Positions 8,334 to 17,630 are shown, counted from the stretch's first letter. The stretch is 64,000 nt of DNA from JBARRO01 sp049644265 (GCA_049644265.1 JBARRO010000048.1:1-64000); one strand, 5' to 3'. The notes: a model not told the origin generated them from the sequence alone. Numbers and translations: made by a program.

Positions 8334-9827
8334 TTGCCGAATGTTCTTCTGACACACTCGTATTTCCTGAGGTTTGATCCAAAGGAGTACCGGGCCATGA
8401 TGCCCTATCCTCCGCTGGGCACCCTCTATGCCGCCTCCTACCTCAGACAGCATGGAATTTCGGTTGCCCTCCACGATGTCATGCTTGCGGCAACTGAGGA
8501 AGAGATTGTGCCCGCAATCGCGGCTGCACAACCGTCCGTCGTGGCAATCTATGACGATGGATTCAACTACCTTTCGAAAATGTGCCTGACCCGGATGCGG
8601 CAGGCCGCATTCTCCATGACACAAATGGCTAAGGAGCGCGGGTGCACCGTGGTCGTCTTCAGCTCTGACGCCACAGACCATCTTGAGGAGTACTTCCGGC
8701 ACGGTGCGGATTACGTGATCTGCGGAGAGGCTGAGGTCACCCTCGCCGAGCTGGTTCAATTTCTGACGGGGTCGTCTTCCCAAACCCCGGAGATGATCAA
8801 CGGACTCGCCTTTGTCAGGAAGGGCAACATCATAAAGACTGGACAGCGGAAAGTGCTCCAGGACCTCGATCAGTTGCCTTTCCCGGCATGGGACCTCGTC
8901 GATCTTCATCGTTATCGGTCAGCCTGGAAGAAACATCACGGATATTTTTCACTGAACATGGTGACAACCCGTGGGTGTCCCTTCCACTGTAATTGGTGTG
9001 CGAAACCTCTGTATGGCCAGGTGTACCACGCGCGAAGCCCTGAGAATGTCGTTGCCGAAATGAAATACCTCAAGGAGTTTGCTCAGCCCGACCATATCTG
9101 GTTTGCGGATGACATTTTTGGACTTAAACCCGGTTGGGTGGAAAAATTCGCTTACCACGTGCAGAATGAGGACGCGAAAATCCCGTTCAAATGTCTGGCT
9201 CGAGTCGACTTGCTCCTTGAGAGGAACACGCTCCAGCAGCTCAGGGAAGCAGGTTGCGAAACAGTTTGGGTTGGTGCAGAATCGGGGTCCCAGAAAGTCC
9301 TCGACGCCATGGAAAAGGGAACCACGGTGGAACAGATTTACAGAGCCACATCCCTCCTTCGCCGAAACGGCATAAGGACCGGTTTTTTTCTCCAGTTTGG
9401 TTATCCAGGAGAAGATCGGGACGACATTCTGAAGACCATTGGAATGGTCAAGGATTGCATGCCGGACGAGATAGGAATTTCTGTTTCCTATCCCCTCCCG
9501 GGAACAAAGTTCTACGAACGCGTAAAGAATCAGCTGGCAGGAAAACAAAATTGGGCCGTGAGCCAGGATCTTGATCTCATGTTCGCCGGAGAGTTCTCAC
9601 CCGATTTCTATCGAATGCTGCACCGGGTAGTTCACAAACAGTTCAAAATATGGCGCGGCCTCAGAGCCCTTAAAGCATTGTTTGTGCACCCCGGAGATCG
9701 TGTGAGGAACAAGATCCGATCCATCGCTTCCATGGTCTATTACGGTCTAACATTGCCCATCGATCGTATTCGCCTTCTTGCATTGGAAAAGGCGCCTCAT
9801 GCCAGGATCAACGGCTATGCAGACTGA
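8334..9827 (+). CDS. B12-binding-domain radical SAM protein
   Basis: A 497-residue class B-like radical SAM protein. Residues ~1-145 form a Rossmann-like cobalamin-binding domain without the DxHxxG histidine motif, as is common in this class. The radical SAM core has RGCPFHCNWC with Cys215, Cys219 and Cys222, and WFADDIF, WVGAESGS and FLQFGYPGE blocks downstream. The family includes C-methylases, ring-forming and rearranging enzymes; the substrate here is unknown. The best start is a TTG at 8334, since LPNVLLTHSYFLRFDP matches the usual family start. It overlaps the next gene by 11 bases. Confidence 0.85.
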   Translation: MPNVLLTHSYFLRFDPKEYRAMMPYPPLGTLYAASYLRQHGISVALHDVMLAATEEEIVPAIAAAQPSVVAIYDDGFNYLSKMCLTRMRQAAFSMTQMAKERGCTVVVFSSDATDHLEEYFRHGADYVICGEAEVTLAELVQFLTGSSSQTPEMINGLAFVRKGNIIKTGQRKVLQDLDQLPFPAWDLVDLHRYRSAWKKHHGYFSLNMVTTRGCPFHCNWCAKPLYGQVYHARSPENVVAEMKYLKEFAQPDHIWFADDIFGLKPGWVEKFAYHVQNEDAKIPFKCLARVDLLLERNTLQQLREAGCETVWVGAESGSQKVLDAMEKGTTVEQIYRATSLLRRNGIRTGFFLQFGYPGEDRDDILKTIGMVKDCMPDEIGISVSYPLPGTKFYERVKNQLAGKQNWAVSQDLDLMFAGEFSPDFYRMLHRVVHKQFKIWRGLRALKALFVHPGDRVRNKIRSIASMVYYGLTLPIDRIRLLALEKAPHARINGYAD

Positions 9828-10638
9828 GATCGTGTCAACAAGCTCTCATCAAGCCTCCGACGTTGCCCGGGCATTCGACGGTGTCGCCGGTGTCTTCGAC
9901 CGGGATCTGGAGAACTCCATCACCGCCGAGCTCCGCCGACGGGTCTACAGCATACTGACTTCGTTGGTGCCCAGTGGATCCACCATACTCGACATTAACT
10001 GTGGCACCGGCATCGACGCTTTGTTCCTTGCGGAAAGCGGTTATCGAGTGACCTGTATGGATGTCTCTTCAGCAATGATCGCAGAAGCGAAGAAGAAATT
10101 CAGCTTGAGAAGCGATCTGCAAACAGAATTCACGACAGGGTCCTTTGACGATCTTGCAGATAAGCATGTCCCACCAGTGGATATGATCCTGTCAAATTTC
10201 GGTGGAATCAATTGTTCCGGCGACCTTGAAAGGACTGCGCAGGCGATCGCCTCTGCGATCAAACCCGGAGGATTCTTTGTCGGAGTCATCATGCCTCGGT
10301 TTTCGCTTTGGGAGTCTTCGTCCTATCTGCTTCACTTTCAATGGCGAAAGGCGAAACGCCGATTCGGCGGGATTGCCGCTGCGACAGGATTCGGTAATCA
10401 GTTGTTCCCGGTCTATTACTATTCACCGGACGATGTCCTTGAAGCGTTCGGTGATGGATTCATCAAGAAACGCATCGCGGGTCTCAGCATAGTCGCCCCA
10501 ACACCGCAATCGACCGGATTTGCCCAACGTCACCCTGGATTCGTCAGGCTTCTCTTCCGTCTCGACCGTTTCCTCCAATCCGTTCCAGTGCTTCGCTCCA
10601 TTGGCGACCACTTTATCATTGTTCTGCAGAAGCAATGA
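9817..10638 (+). CDS. Class I SAM-dependent methyltransferase
   Basis: About 273 residues from ATG 9817. Motif I is ILDINCGTGIDALFLAESGY, followed by VTCMDVSSAMI, DMILSNFGGINC and AIKPGGFFVGVIM, a Rossmann-fold small-molecule methyltransferase pattern. The C-terminal part (~170-273) contains basic and hydrophobic stretches that may bind a lipid-like substrate or the membrane; this is speculative. It overlaps the upstream radical SAM gene by 11 bases and the downstream GT9 gene by 4 (ATGA). Confidence 0.85.
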   Translation: MQTEIVSTSSHQASDVARAFDGVAGVFDRDLENSITAELRRRVYSILTSLVPSGSTILDINCGTGIDALFLAESGYRVTCMDVSSAMIAEAKKKFSLRSDLQTEFTTGSFDDLADKHVPPVDMILSNFGGINCSGDLERTAQAIASAIKPGGFFVGVIMPRFSLWESSSYLLHFQWRKAKRRFGGIAAATGFGNQLFPVYYYSPDDVLEAFGDGFIKKRIAGLSIVAPTPQSTGFAQRHPGFVRLLFRLDRFLQSVPVLRSIGDHFIIVLQKQ

Positions 10639-11792
10639 ACATCGGAACCATGAGATTCGTCGACCGGTTCGTCGGCGTTCCCCTTTGCTGGATCCTGGGA
10701 ACGGCCTACAAGCTGGGCTCACCTTCGAAAGCAGCCTTAAGTCCCCGGGTGCGTCGCATTCTCGTCATGAAGTTCTTCGGACTGGGCAGCATCCTCTTGT
10801 CAACTCCTGCACTTCTGCTCATGGAGTCCGCATTCCCCGACGCAACCATCACATTTCTGAGTTTCGACAGGAACCGCGATCTGCTTCGTCGCTTTCCATC
10901 CATCGACTCCGTTCTTACTGTCCGTCGCACTTCCATCACAAATTTCCTTTCGGATTCCTTCAGGCTGATCCTTCACCTCGTGACTGTTCGATACGACGTG
11001 GTGTTTGACCTTGAGTTTTTTTCCAAGTTCTCGACGTTTCTTGCGGGACTCAGCAGGGCACGCATCCGGGCCGCATTTTCCCTGCCCACGTACTGGCGGT
11101 CCTCGCTTGTCACCCATTCCATTCCGCTTGCCAGGGATCGACATGTCACGGAATCATTCAGCTCCCTCGTCTTCGCCGTAACAGGAAGTCCGATGTCGAT
11201 TCCTGCGGTCCAACCGCCTGCGGTCTACGAGGCAGACAGCCAGTCTCTCCTGAAAAAAATTCCGCTCGACGATGGCCCGGTCATCGGAGTCAACGTCAAC
11301 GCGGGCGATACGTTCCTTGAACGCCGATGGCCTCCGGAACGGTTCGCAGCCCTTGTCTCCGCGCTTTCCCGCGAACATGGTTCGGTGTTCGTGTTCACAG
11401 GGATCTCGGAGGAACGCTCCTATGTGCAACATGTCATCGACATGTCGGGTTGCAGGAACCGGTGCATTAATTCCGCGGGCGATCTGAGCATGCCGGAGCT
11501 GGGAGCTCTCCTGAGGCACTGTTCTCTGGTAATCTCAAATGACAGCGGTACGCTCCATCTGGCCTCCGCGCTCGGAACTCCGACCATCGGACTCTACGGC
11601 CCCGAGTCTCCGGAATTCTACGGAACAACAGGAAACGGAAGTTCGATCCTTTACAGCGGAATCTCCTGCAGCCCCTGCATGAATATCTACTCGGCAAAAT
11701 CCTTTCGCTGCCCGTACGATTCGCGTTGCATGAAACAAATCCCGTTGGCGGACGTTCTCGAGCTTGCTCAACACGAGGCTTTGGTGCACTAA
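10635..11792 (+). CDS. Glycosyltransferase family 9 (heptosyltransferase-like)
   Basis: A 385-residue GT-B-fold protein of the ADP-heptose:LPS heptosyltransferase type. Hallmarks are RRILVMKFFGLGSILLSTP in the N-terminal domain, VNAGDTFLERRWPPERFAALV, and the GT9 motif ISNDSGTLHLASALGTPTIG (~297-316). A cysteine-rich loop (CSPCMN...CPYDSRC) near the C-terminus is common in GT9. It probably adds a sugar to a surface lipid or glycan at the inner face of the membrane. ATGA overlap with the methyltransferase and a one-base overlap with the next gene show tight coupling. Confidence 0.88.
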   Translation: MNIGTMRFVDRFVGVPLCWILGTAYKLGSPSKAALSPRVRRILVMKFFGLGSILLSTPALLLMESAFPDATITFLSFDRNRDLLRRFPSIDSVLTVRRTSITNFLSDSFRLILHLVTVRYDVVFDLEFFSKFSTFLAGLSRARIRAAFSLPTYWRSSLVTHSIPLARDRHVTESFSSLVFAVTGSPMSIPAVQPPAVYEADSQSLLKKIPLDDGPVIGVNVNAGDTFLERRWPPERFAALVSALSREHGSVFVFTGISEERSYVQHVIDMSGCRNRCINSAGDLSMPELGALLRHCSLVISNDSGTLHLASALGTPTIGLYGPESPEFYGTTGNGSSILYSGISCSPCMNIYSAKSFRCPYDSRCMKQIPLADVLELAQHEALVH

Positions 11793-13015
11793 TGCGCTTC
11801 CTCCAAAACACAGCCCTTCTCGCATTGACTGCATTCCTCTTATATCGCGGGATTATTCCTGCGTTGACAACTGTTGACACAGACTTCCCGAATTACTACA
11901 CGGCATCGCGGTTGTTCATCGAGGGGAGGAACATGCAGAAGATCTACGATGACCGGTGGTTTCAGCAAGAAATCGTGCGATACGGAATGAACCAGGAGGG
12001 AAAATTCTCTCCCTTCCCTCCGGCGACAACGTTCATCATGATTCCGTTCGCATTCCTCACGCCCCTGAACGCCTTGCGTGTCTGGACGGTGCTCAATTGC
12101 GGAATTCTGGCAGCCCTGATTGCCCTCCTTGCGCACGTCACCGGCAAGTCGTGGAAGTGGAGCGCGTTGCTGACGCTTGCAAGCGGCCACGCACTCGCCA
12201 ACAATTTTCGATTCGGCCAGGTGTATCTGTTTCTCGCGTTCTTTATCCTTGCCGCTTATGCTCATTGGGTCAAGGAACGGGCAGTTCAGAGCGGTGCCCT
12301 GTTGGGCATCTCTGCCGCGTTCAAGTATTTTCCACTTGTTTTCATTCCGTATTTTCTGTTCCGAAGAGAGTGGAAGCTTGTAGCCGCTGAAATTGGGTCA
12401 CTCATCGCTGTGATCATTCTGGGGTTGTGGACATTCGGTCTGGAGGTCCACAAGGAGTTCATCTCCACAATTCCTGCAAATCATCTGTACGGAAACATCC
12501 AGAATCCGTTCAGTGCTACATTCCAGTCCTGGAATAGTCTTTTCCGCAGGCTGTTTGTGCACGATCCGGCCCTCAATCCGAATCCTGTATTGGACCTCCC
12601 CTCGGCATTCCCGATTGCTCTGGCGCTCGTATATGGGGCTGTCTTAATTCTGCTTGTTCGGGGATTCAGGAAATCCCTTCGTTTGTCGGACGACCAATCT
12701 TCGCGTGTTCAGTTTTCCCTGATCATGCTTGCGGGCTTGTTGCTTCTTCCGGTCTCGGCAACGTACCACTTTCTCCTCCTCGTGGTTCCTGTCGGAATTC
12801 TTCTCAGCCAGGCCGGCCAACATTGGACCCGAACAGAGCAGGCATTTGCTGTCGTCTTTGTACTCATCGGATTCATTCCGTACAACCTGCTGACCAGATT
12901 CGATTCCCACGGGCTGCTTTCAGTGTTTGCGTATCCGCGCCTCCTCCTGATGACCGGCCTATTTGCTCTTGCGGTGAACGAACCGAGAGAACGAATAGGG
13001 GACAACGCACGATGA
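11792..13015 (+). CDS. GT87-family (DUF2029) membrane glycosyltransferase
   Basis: A 407-residue integral membrane protein with about nine to ten helices. The first extracytoplasmic loop after helix 1 reads TVDTDFPNYYTASRLFIEG...IYDDRWF, the DFxxYYxA...YD pattern of GT87 polyprenol-phosphate-dependent mannosyltransferases, where the Asp is thought to act as base. It would transfer a sugar from a lipid-phosphate donor on the outer side of the inner membrane. The ATG at 11792 uses the last A of the GT9 stop codon. Confidence 0.8.
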   Translation: MRFLQNTALLALTAFLLYRGIIPALTTVDTDFPNYYTASRLFIEGRNMQKIYDDRWFQQEIVRYGMNQEGKFSPFPPATTFIMIPFAFLTPLNALRVWTVLNCGILAALIALLAHVTGKSWKWSALLTLASGHALANNFRFGQVYLFLAFFILAAYAHWVKERAVQSGALLGISAAFKYFPLVFIPYFLFRREWKLVAAEIGSLIAVIILGLWTFGLEVHKEFISTIPANHLYGNIQNPFSATFQSWNSLFRRLFVHDPALNPNPVLDLPSAFPIALALVYGAVLILLVRGFRKSLRLSDDQSSRVQFSLIMLAGLLLLPVSATYHFLLLVVPVGILLSQAGQHWTRTEQAFAVVFVLIGFIPYNLLTRFDSHGLLSVFAYPRLLLMTGLFALAVNEPRERIGDNAR

Positions 13016-14508
13016 TCATCCTCCTCAACCCTAAAAGCGCACGGCACAATCGCAGGATTCCGCTCTCCATCCTTACGGTTGGAGCAGGTCTTGAAGGGCA
13101 GCACAAGTACGAGATCGTTGACGAAAACTTTGAAGACCATGTCGAAGAACTGTTGGAACAGACGATTCGCGCAAAGGACGTCAAATACCTTGGGCTGACT
13201 GTTATGCCGGGACCGCAGCTGTCGCGCGCGATCACGATTTCAAAACGTATGAAGCGCCAATTCCCCCACCTCTGCATCCTCTGGGGCGGCACATTCCCGA
13301 GCATCCATACCGACACGGTCCTTTCATCGGGCTATGTCGATGTCGTTGTCCTCGGTCAGGGCGAGGTCGTGTTGCCCAACTTCCTTCACACGGTTGAAAA
13401 CGGAGGATCCCTGGATTCTGTCAAGGGTCTCGCCTATCGCCAGGATGGAACGACCCGATACACTCCTCGACAGGAATGGCAGCATCCCGACCTTGAGCCT
13501 CCTCTTCCCTACCACAACATCGACGTCTTCCGTTACCTCCAGCGGACATATCTTGGGCGGCGGACCACAGCGTATCATTCAAGCCTTGGTTGTCCGTTTC
13601 AATGCGGATTCTGCAGCGTCGTTTCCATATTCGGCGGAAGATGGTTTGCCCAAAGCGCCGAACGAGTCGCCAGAGAGTTGGTCTCTCTGAAAAATCGTTT
13701 CGGCGTTGACTCGGTCGAATTTTTCGACGACAATTTTTTTACTTCGGAACGACGCGTGGAAGAATTTAGTGACCGGATGATGACTCACGGAATGAAATGG
13801 TGGGGAGAAGGGCGGAGCGATACCATTTTTCAGTACTCCGACACAACGTTGGGAAAAATGCGGGATGCGGGATGTAGGATGATTTTTACAGGCGCGGAAA
13901 CGAGTTCATCGGACACCCTGCGCCTCATGAACAAGGGAGGGACGCAGGACGCCGGACTTCTGCTTGAATTTGCAGCACGGATTCGGGAGTTCAACATCAT
14001 TCCGGAGTTCTCGTTTGTGTTCGGGAGTCCGTCGGAAGATGTCGACGGAGACATTGAGAGGGATATTCAGTTTATCAAGAAAATCAAGGACGTGAATCCC
14101 CGGAGTGAGATCATTTTCTATGTGTACGCCCCCGTCCTGCTCCCGGGCGCTGCGATCTTTGAGGAAGCGAAGAAATATGGATTTGACTATCCAAAAACCC
14201 TTGACGAATGGCTCGAGCCAAAGTGGCAAAATCTTGACCTGCGAAAGAAGCCCATGACGCCATGGATCCGGCCCCGCCACGTCCGCCGCATCATGAATTT
14301 CGAGCGCGTCATCAGCGCCCAGTACCCGTCCATCTCCGATTTGCGGCTTACCGAACCGAGAAGACAATTTCTCAAAGCGTTAAGCTCCTGGCGTTATAAT
14401 TACGACATCTACAATGCCCCGTATGAAATCCGTTTCTTTCTGAGCAAGGTTTTTAAGTATCGTCAACCGGAGCTCGAAGGGGCTGCACAGTATCCGACGA
14501 ATGCCTGA
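13012..14508 (+). CDS. B12-binding-domain radical SAM protein, second copy in the cluster
   Basis: A 498-residue radical SAM protein with an N-terminal B12-like Rossmann domain (~1-135; LTVMPGPQ, ILWGGTFPSIHTDT, VVVLGQGE) and the cluster motif LGCPFQCGFC with Cys194, Cys198 and Cys201. FFDDNFFTSE and FVFGSPSED blocks follow. It is the same general class as the protein encoded at 8334 but clearly divergent from it, so the two likely act on different steps. Reaction and substrate are not evident. ATG 13012 overlaps the GT87 stop by 4 bases; the longer frame upstream lies inside GT87. Confidence 0.85.
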   Translation: MIILLNPKSARHNRRIPLSILTVGAGLEGQHKYEIVDENFEDHVEELLEQTIRAKDVKYLGLTVMPGPQLSRAITISKRMKRQFPHLCILWGGTFPSIHTDTVLSSGYVDVVVLGQGEVVLPNFLHTVENGGSLDSVKGLAYRQDGTTRYTPRQEWQHPDLEPPLPYHNIDVFRYLQRTYLGRRTTAYHSSLGCPFQCGFCSVVSIFGGRWFAQSAERVARELVSLKNRFGVDSVEFFDDNFFTSERRVEEFSDRMMTHGMKWWGEGRSDTIFQYSDTTLGKMRDAGCRMIFTGAETSSSDTLRLMNKGGTQDAGLLLEFAARIREFNIIPEFSFVFGSPSEDVDGDIERDIQFIKKIKDVNPRSEIIFYVYAPVLLPGAAIFEEAKKYGFDYPKTLDEWLEPKWQNLDLRKKPMTPWIRPRHVRRIMNFERVISAQYPSISDLRLTEPRRQFLKALSSWRYNYDIYNAPYEIRFFLSKVFKYRQPELEGAAQYPTNA

Positions 14509-14519
14509 GGTCGCAGCCC

Positions 14520-15542
14520 ATGAACGTGAACGCATTCCTCAATACTGTCACGAACGCTCATCGCACGCTGCCTCTCGTCATCCTGTATGTTACGGAAGGA
14601 TGTAACATGCAGTGCACGATGTGCTCCTATCGGGATCCCCTGCCAAATGAACTTGCTCTGGCCGAAATTGAAACACTCGCAACGGATCTGGTCTCTCACG
14701 GGCTGAGGCATATCGTCTACTCCGGCGGTGAACCACTTCTGCGAAGGGATTTTGACCGAATCTGCGCTGCGTTCCACGCACTTGGCGTTCGGCAGTCGTT
14801 GTTGACCAATGGTCTGCTGCTTGAAAAGCGTGCAGACCTTGCAGGATGTTTTGAGGAAATCATTGTTTCTCTCGACGGCCCTACCGCCAAGGTTCACGAT
14901 ACAATCCGAAGGACAAACGCCTTTGGACAAATACTCCGGGGAATCTCCAGGGTTCGACAAACTGCACATCCGCCAACGATGTCGATCCGAACAGTGGTCC
15001 AAAAGGCCAACTACCGGCACCTCCCGGAGATGGTGCACTTTGCCCGGAGTCTCGGCGTCGGGAGAATTTCCTTCCTCGCAGCCGACGTTCTTTCGTCGGC
15101 GTTCGGACGCGGAACGGTCAGCTCACCAGATCCTGCACTCATGCTCAGCGAAGAGGAGGCCACGGATTTCAGAGCTATCGTTGAGCGCATGACAAACATG
15201 TTCAGGGAGGATTTTGACAGCCATTTTATCGCTGAATCACCATCAAAAATGTTCCATTTGGTCCAATATTTTGAGGCATTGCTTGGGAAATCCTCATTCC
15301 CGCTGAATCGCTGCAATGCTCCGATGGTATCGGCTGTAATCACTTCGACCGGCGACGTGCACCCGTGCTTCTTCCTGCCTTCCCTTGGAAATCTGCGTCA
15401 TGAAAATGCGTCCGGGATCCTCGAATCTCCCCAAGCCGGCATGGTTCGGAAGGATGTTCGTCAGTATCGCCTCGACCGCTGCAAGACCTGCGTGTGCACA
15501 CTGCATGTCAGCCCTGGTCGTGCATTGTTTGATAGATTCTGA
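14520..15542 (+). CDS. Radical SAM protein with SPASM-like C-terminus
   Basis: A 340-residue MoaA/PqqE-type radical SAM protein. The SAM cluster motif CNMQCTMC has Cys28, Cys32 and Cys35; YSGGEPLLRRDF and IVSLDGPTAKVHD follow. The C-terminal region (RCNAPMVSA, GDVHPCFF, then CKTCVC at 321-326) looks like a short SPASM/twitch motif for an extra iron-sulfur cluster. Relatives modify peptides or small molecules. No precursor peptide is visible nearby, so a RiPP role is not supported. It follows the previous gene by 11 bases. Confidence 0.85.
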   Translation: MNVNAFLNTVTNAHRTLPLVILYVTEGCNMQCTMCSYRDPLPNELALAEIETLATDLVSHGLRHIVYSGGEPLLRRDFDRICAAFHALGVRQSLLTNGLLLEKRADLAGCFEEIIVSLDGPTAKVHDTIRRTNAFGQILRGISRVRQTAHPPTMSIRTVVQKANYRHLPEMVHFARSLGVGRISFLAADVLSSAFGRGTVSSPDPALMLSEEEATDFRAIVERMTNMFREDFDSHFIAESPSKMFHLVQYFEALLGKSSFPLNRCNAPMVSAVITSTGDVHPCFFLPSLGNLRHENASGILESPQAGMVRKDVRQYRLDRCKTCVCTLHVSPGRALFDRF

Positions 15543-15558
15543 CCATTTGATAAGATGA

Positions 15559-15594
15559 CACCGAGGTCACAGAGGAAGAGGAGAACACAGAGGT
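15559..15594 (+). repeat. Four 9-bp degenerate tandem repeats
   Basis: CACCGAGGT, CACAGAGGA, AGAGGAGAA and CACAGAGGT follow each other without gaps, ending two bases before the ATG at 15597. It resembles one arm of the 9-bp inverted-repeat elements at 29849, 30088, 31180, 37009 and 39761. Confidence 0.7.
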
Positions 15595-15596
15595 TT

Positions 15597-16357
15597 ATGA
15601 CTTTGAAATTGGAGGGATAATCTTAAATCCCGTTTCTTTTTTCCGAAGACTTCTGAATCCATTACACACCCTTCCTCCTCGGGAGGCGTACGATCGTTGG
15701 GCTGCGACCTATGATGACCATGCCGGCAATGCCGTGCTCTTTGCTGAAGAAAACGCACTCCTCCCGCTTCTTGATGCTCTTCCACTGAATTCCTCCACCG
15801 TTGCAGATTTTGGATGCGGCACCGGTCGTCATTTCCGTGATCTTCTTGATAGGGGAGCCCGCAACGTCGTCGGCGTCGACTATTCCCTCCCCATGCTTCT
15901 GCATGCGCGGGATAAGTCTCTGAACACCAACGTCACTCTTTTCCAATCCGGCCTCGAGCACCTCCCCTTCTGCAATGAATCCTTTCACTTTGGACTTTCC
16001 GCTCTCGTGCTTGGCCACCTGGGCGATATCGACGCCTCCATCAAAGAATTTCACCGGGTCCTGAAGCCCGGTGGGAGGTTGATTCTAACGGACCTTCATG
16101 AGAGTTTTGAAGAACGGGGATGGAAGCGAACATTCACTGAAGGCGGAAAGAAATTTGCTGTCCGAAATTATCCTCATTCGATGGGTGAGTATCAGAATGC
16201 TTTTCGTTCCCACAATTTTGTGGTGGAGAAAGCATCCCAGCCAACCATTGACGACACGCTCCGTCCGTTGTTTGAAAGGACCGGGCACATCGAAACGTTC
16301 GAACGGTTCCGGGATCGACCTCTCCTCATTGTCTTCCAGGTGAGAAAGAAAGGATGA
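15597..16357 (+). CDS. SAM-dependent methyltransferase with apparent N-terminal frameshift
   Basis: A Methyltransf_11-type protein: ADFGCGTGRHFRDLLDRG motif I, VVGVDYSLPML, LSALVLGHLGD and VLKPGGRLILTD. The family-typical YDRWAATYDDHAGNAV lies upstream of the first in-frame start codon (GTG 15734), and no ATG, GTG or TTG exists in that frame back to a TAA at ~15551. An ATG at 15597 opens MTLKLEG and stops at 15618; one extra G in the GGG run at 15614-15616 would join it to IILNPVSFFRRLLNP and the conserved part. So either a one-base deletion (sequencing or real) or a rare start codon. GGAGG sits at 15611. It overlaps the amidohydrolase gene by 4 bases. Confidence 0.75.
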
Positions 16358-17544
16358 AACGAGGGACGGTACTCCTCGATGGGAATGTCTTCACCGGGGA
16401 ACGGTTTGAGCTCTTATCGCTAAGGGTCGTTCAAGGCGTCGTTTCGGACATCGAAGCGCGACTGGAGCCGGACACTGCAGACATCGTGGTGCCGCTTAAC
16501 GGCCTAGCCGTTGTCCCCGGGCTTATCAACAGTCATGACCACCTTGAGTTCAACCTTTTTTCGCATCTGGGACATCCGCCGTACCAAAACTATGTGCAAT
16601 GGGCCGATGATATCCAGAACTCATTTCGCACCCCGATAAATCAGGTCTTGGCCGTCCCCCTTCGTGACCGATTCTTATGGGGTGCGTATAAGAACATTTT
16701 CAGCGGGGTTACGACCGTCATTCATCACAACGATTTCAACTGGAGGTTTCGATTCGGGTTCCCCCTTGAAGTGCATAAGAACTACCGCTGGATTCATTCT
16801 CTTCGGCTTGAAAAACGGCCACTTCATGAACTTGTTCGGCAAAGTGGTCGTCCGGTCTTTATCCATCTTGCGGAAGGAATTGACGAAATGGCCCGATCCG
16901 AGATCAGGGAATTGGACGGCTTGGGAGGACTCAATAAGGAAACAATCATTGTCCACGGCGTCGGCATAGGCGACGCAGATATTCCGCTGATGGATAAATC
17001 CTGTGGACTTGTCTGGTGTCCGGGATCGAACAGGTATCTGTTTGGAGCGACGGCGCCCGTCGAACAACTGGTTGGAAGAATTCCTGTCGCTCTGGGAACG
17101 GACTCGACACTGACCGGACCGAATGGCCTGTTCGAAGAAATCCGTATTGCCCTGCAGATGAAGAATCTCTCTCCCGACATTCTCTTTCACATGGTTACAT
17201 CGATGCCCGCCCGCATGATCGGCTCAGACAAGGGGTCAATTGCACGGGGATCGCCCGCCGACCTTCTGATTTTCGATGCCCGGGGCAAGGATCCCATGGA
17301 TGCATTCGTGCATCTCAACCCGACGGACGTGAAATTCCTGCTCAAGAACGGTTCGCCGATATTCGGCGATAGAGAGTTCCTTCCACAGTCCGGGAAGAGA
17401 TGGAAAAAGCGCTCTTTGGTGAGAGTCTGCGGTAAACCCAAATTCGTTCTCGGCGATTTCAATAGCTTGCTTGCGAGGACGAAAAAGCAACTCCCAGCAT
17501 CTGTTTTGCCGGAATATGTGACGGCGATTGAGGCGGATGGATGA
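16354..17544 (+). CDS. Amidohydrolase-superfamily metal-dependent hydrolase (chlorohydrolase/deaminase-like)
   Basis: A 396-residue protein with the metal and catalytic set of the TrzA/MtaD/guanine-deaminase group: NSHDHLEF with His61 and His63, FIHLAEG with His171 and Glu174, IIVHGVG with His201, and ALGTDSTLTGPNG with Asp250. The ending has the usual small beta-sandwich (GSIARGSPADLLIFDA). These enzymes deaminate or dechlorinate ring amines. Substrate unknown; being last in the cluster, it may trim or release the product. A hairpin follows its stop. Confidence 0.85.
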   Translation: MKRGTVLLDGNVFTGERFELLSLRVVQGVVSDIEARLEPDTADIVVPLNGLAVVPGLINSHDHLEFNLFSHLGHPPYQNYVQWADDIQNSFRTPINQVLAVPLRDRFLWGAYKNIFSGVTTVIHHNDFNWRFRFGFPLEVHKNYRWIHSLRLEKRPLHELVRQSGRPVFIHLAEGIDEMARSEIRELDGLGGLNKETIIVHGVGIGDADIPLMDKSCGLVWCPGSNRYLFGATAPVEQLVGRIPVALGTDSTLTGPNGLFEEIRIALQMKNLSPDILFHMVTSMPARMIGSDKGSIARGSPADLLIFDARGKDPMDAFVHLNPTDVKFLLKNGSPIFGDREFLPQSGKRWKKRSLVRVCGKPKFVLGDFNSLLARTKKQLPASVLPEYVTAIEADG

Positions 17545-17547
17545 CGA

Positions 17548-17580
17548 AACATTGCATCTCTCTGCAATGTTCTCTATCTT
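17548..17580 (+). terminator. Probable weak terminator closing the radical SAM cluster
   Basis: AACATTGCA (17548-17556) and TGCAATGTT (17563-17571) form a perfect 9-bp stem with a 6-base loop, followed by the T-rich TCTATCTTTTTC. The stem is AT-rich, so termination is likely partial. Confidence 0.5.
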
Positions 17581-17630
17581 TTTCGCGTGAAATCAAACCC
17601 CGACTCCTGCCACTACAGCGTGAAGCCCTG

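Noticed and set aside
14520..16357. RiPP biosynthesis locus around the SPASM-like radical SAM protein
   Set aside because: No short precursor ORF with a Cys- or core-rich tail and no PqqD-like protein was found; the MTLKLEG mini-frame is better explained by a frameshift.
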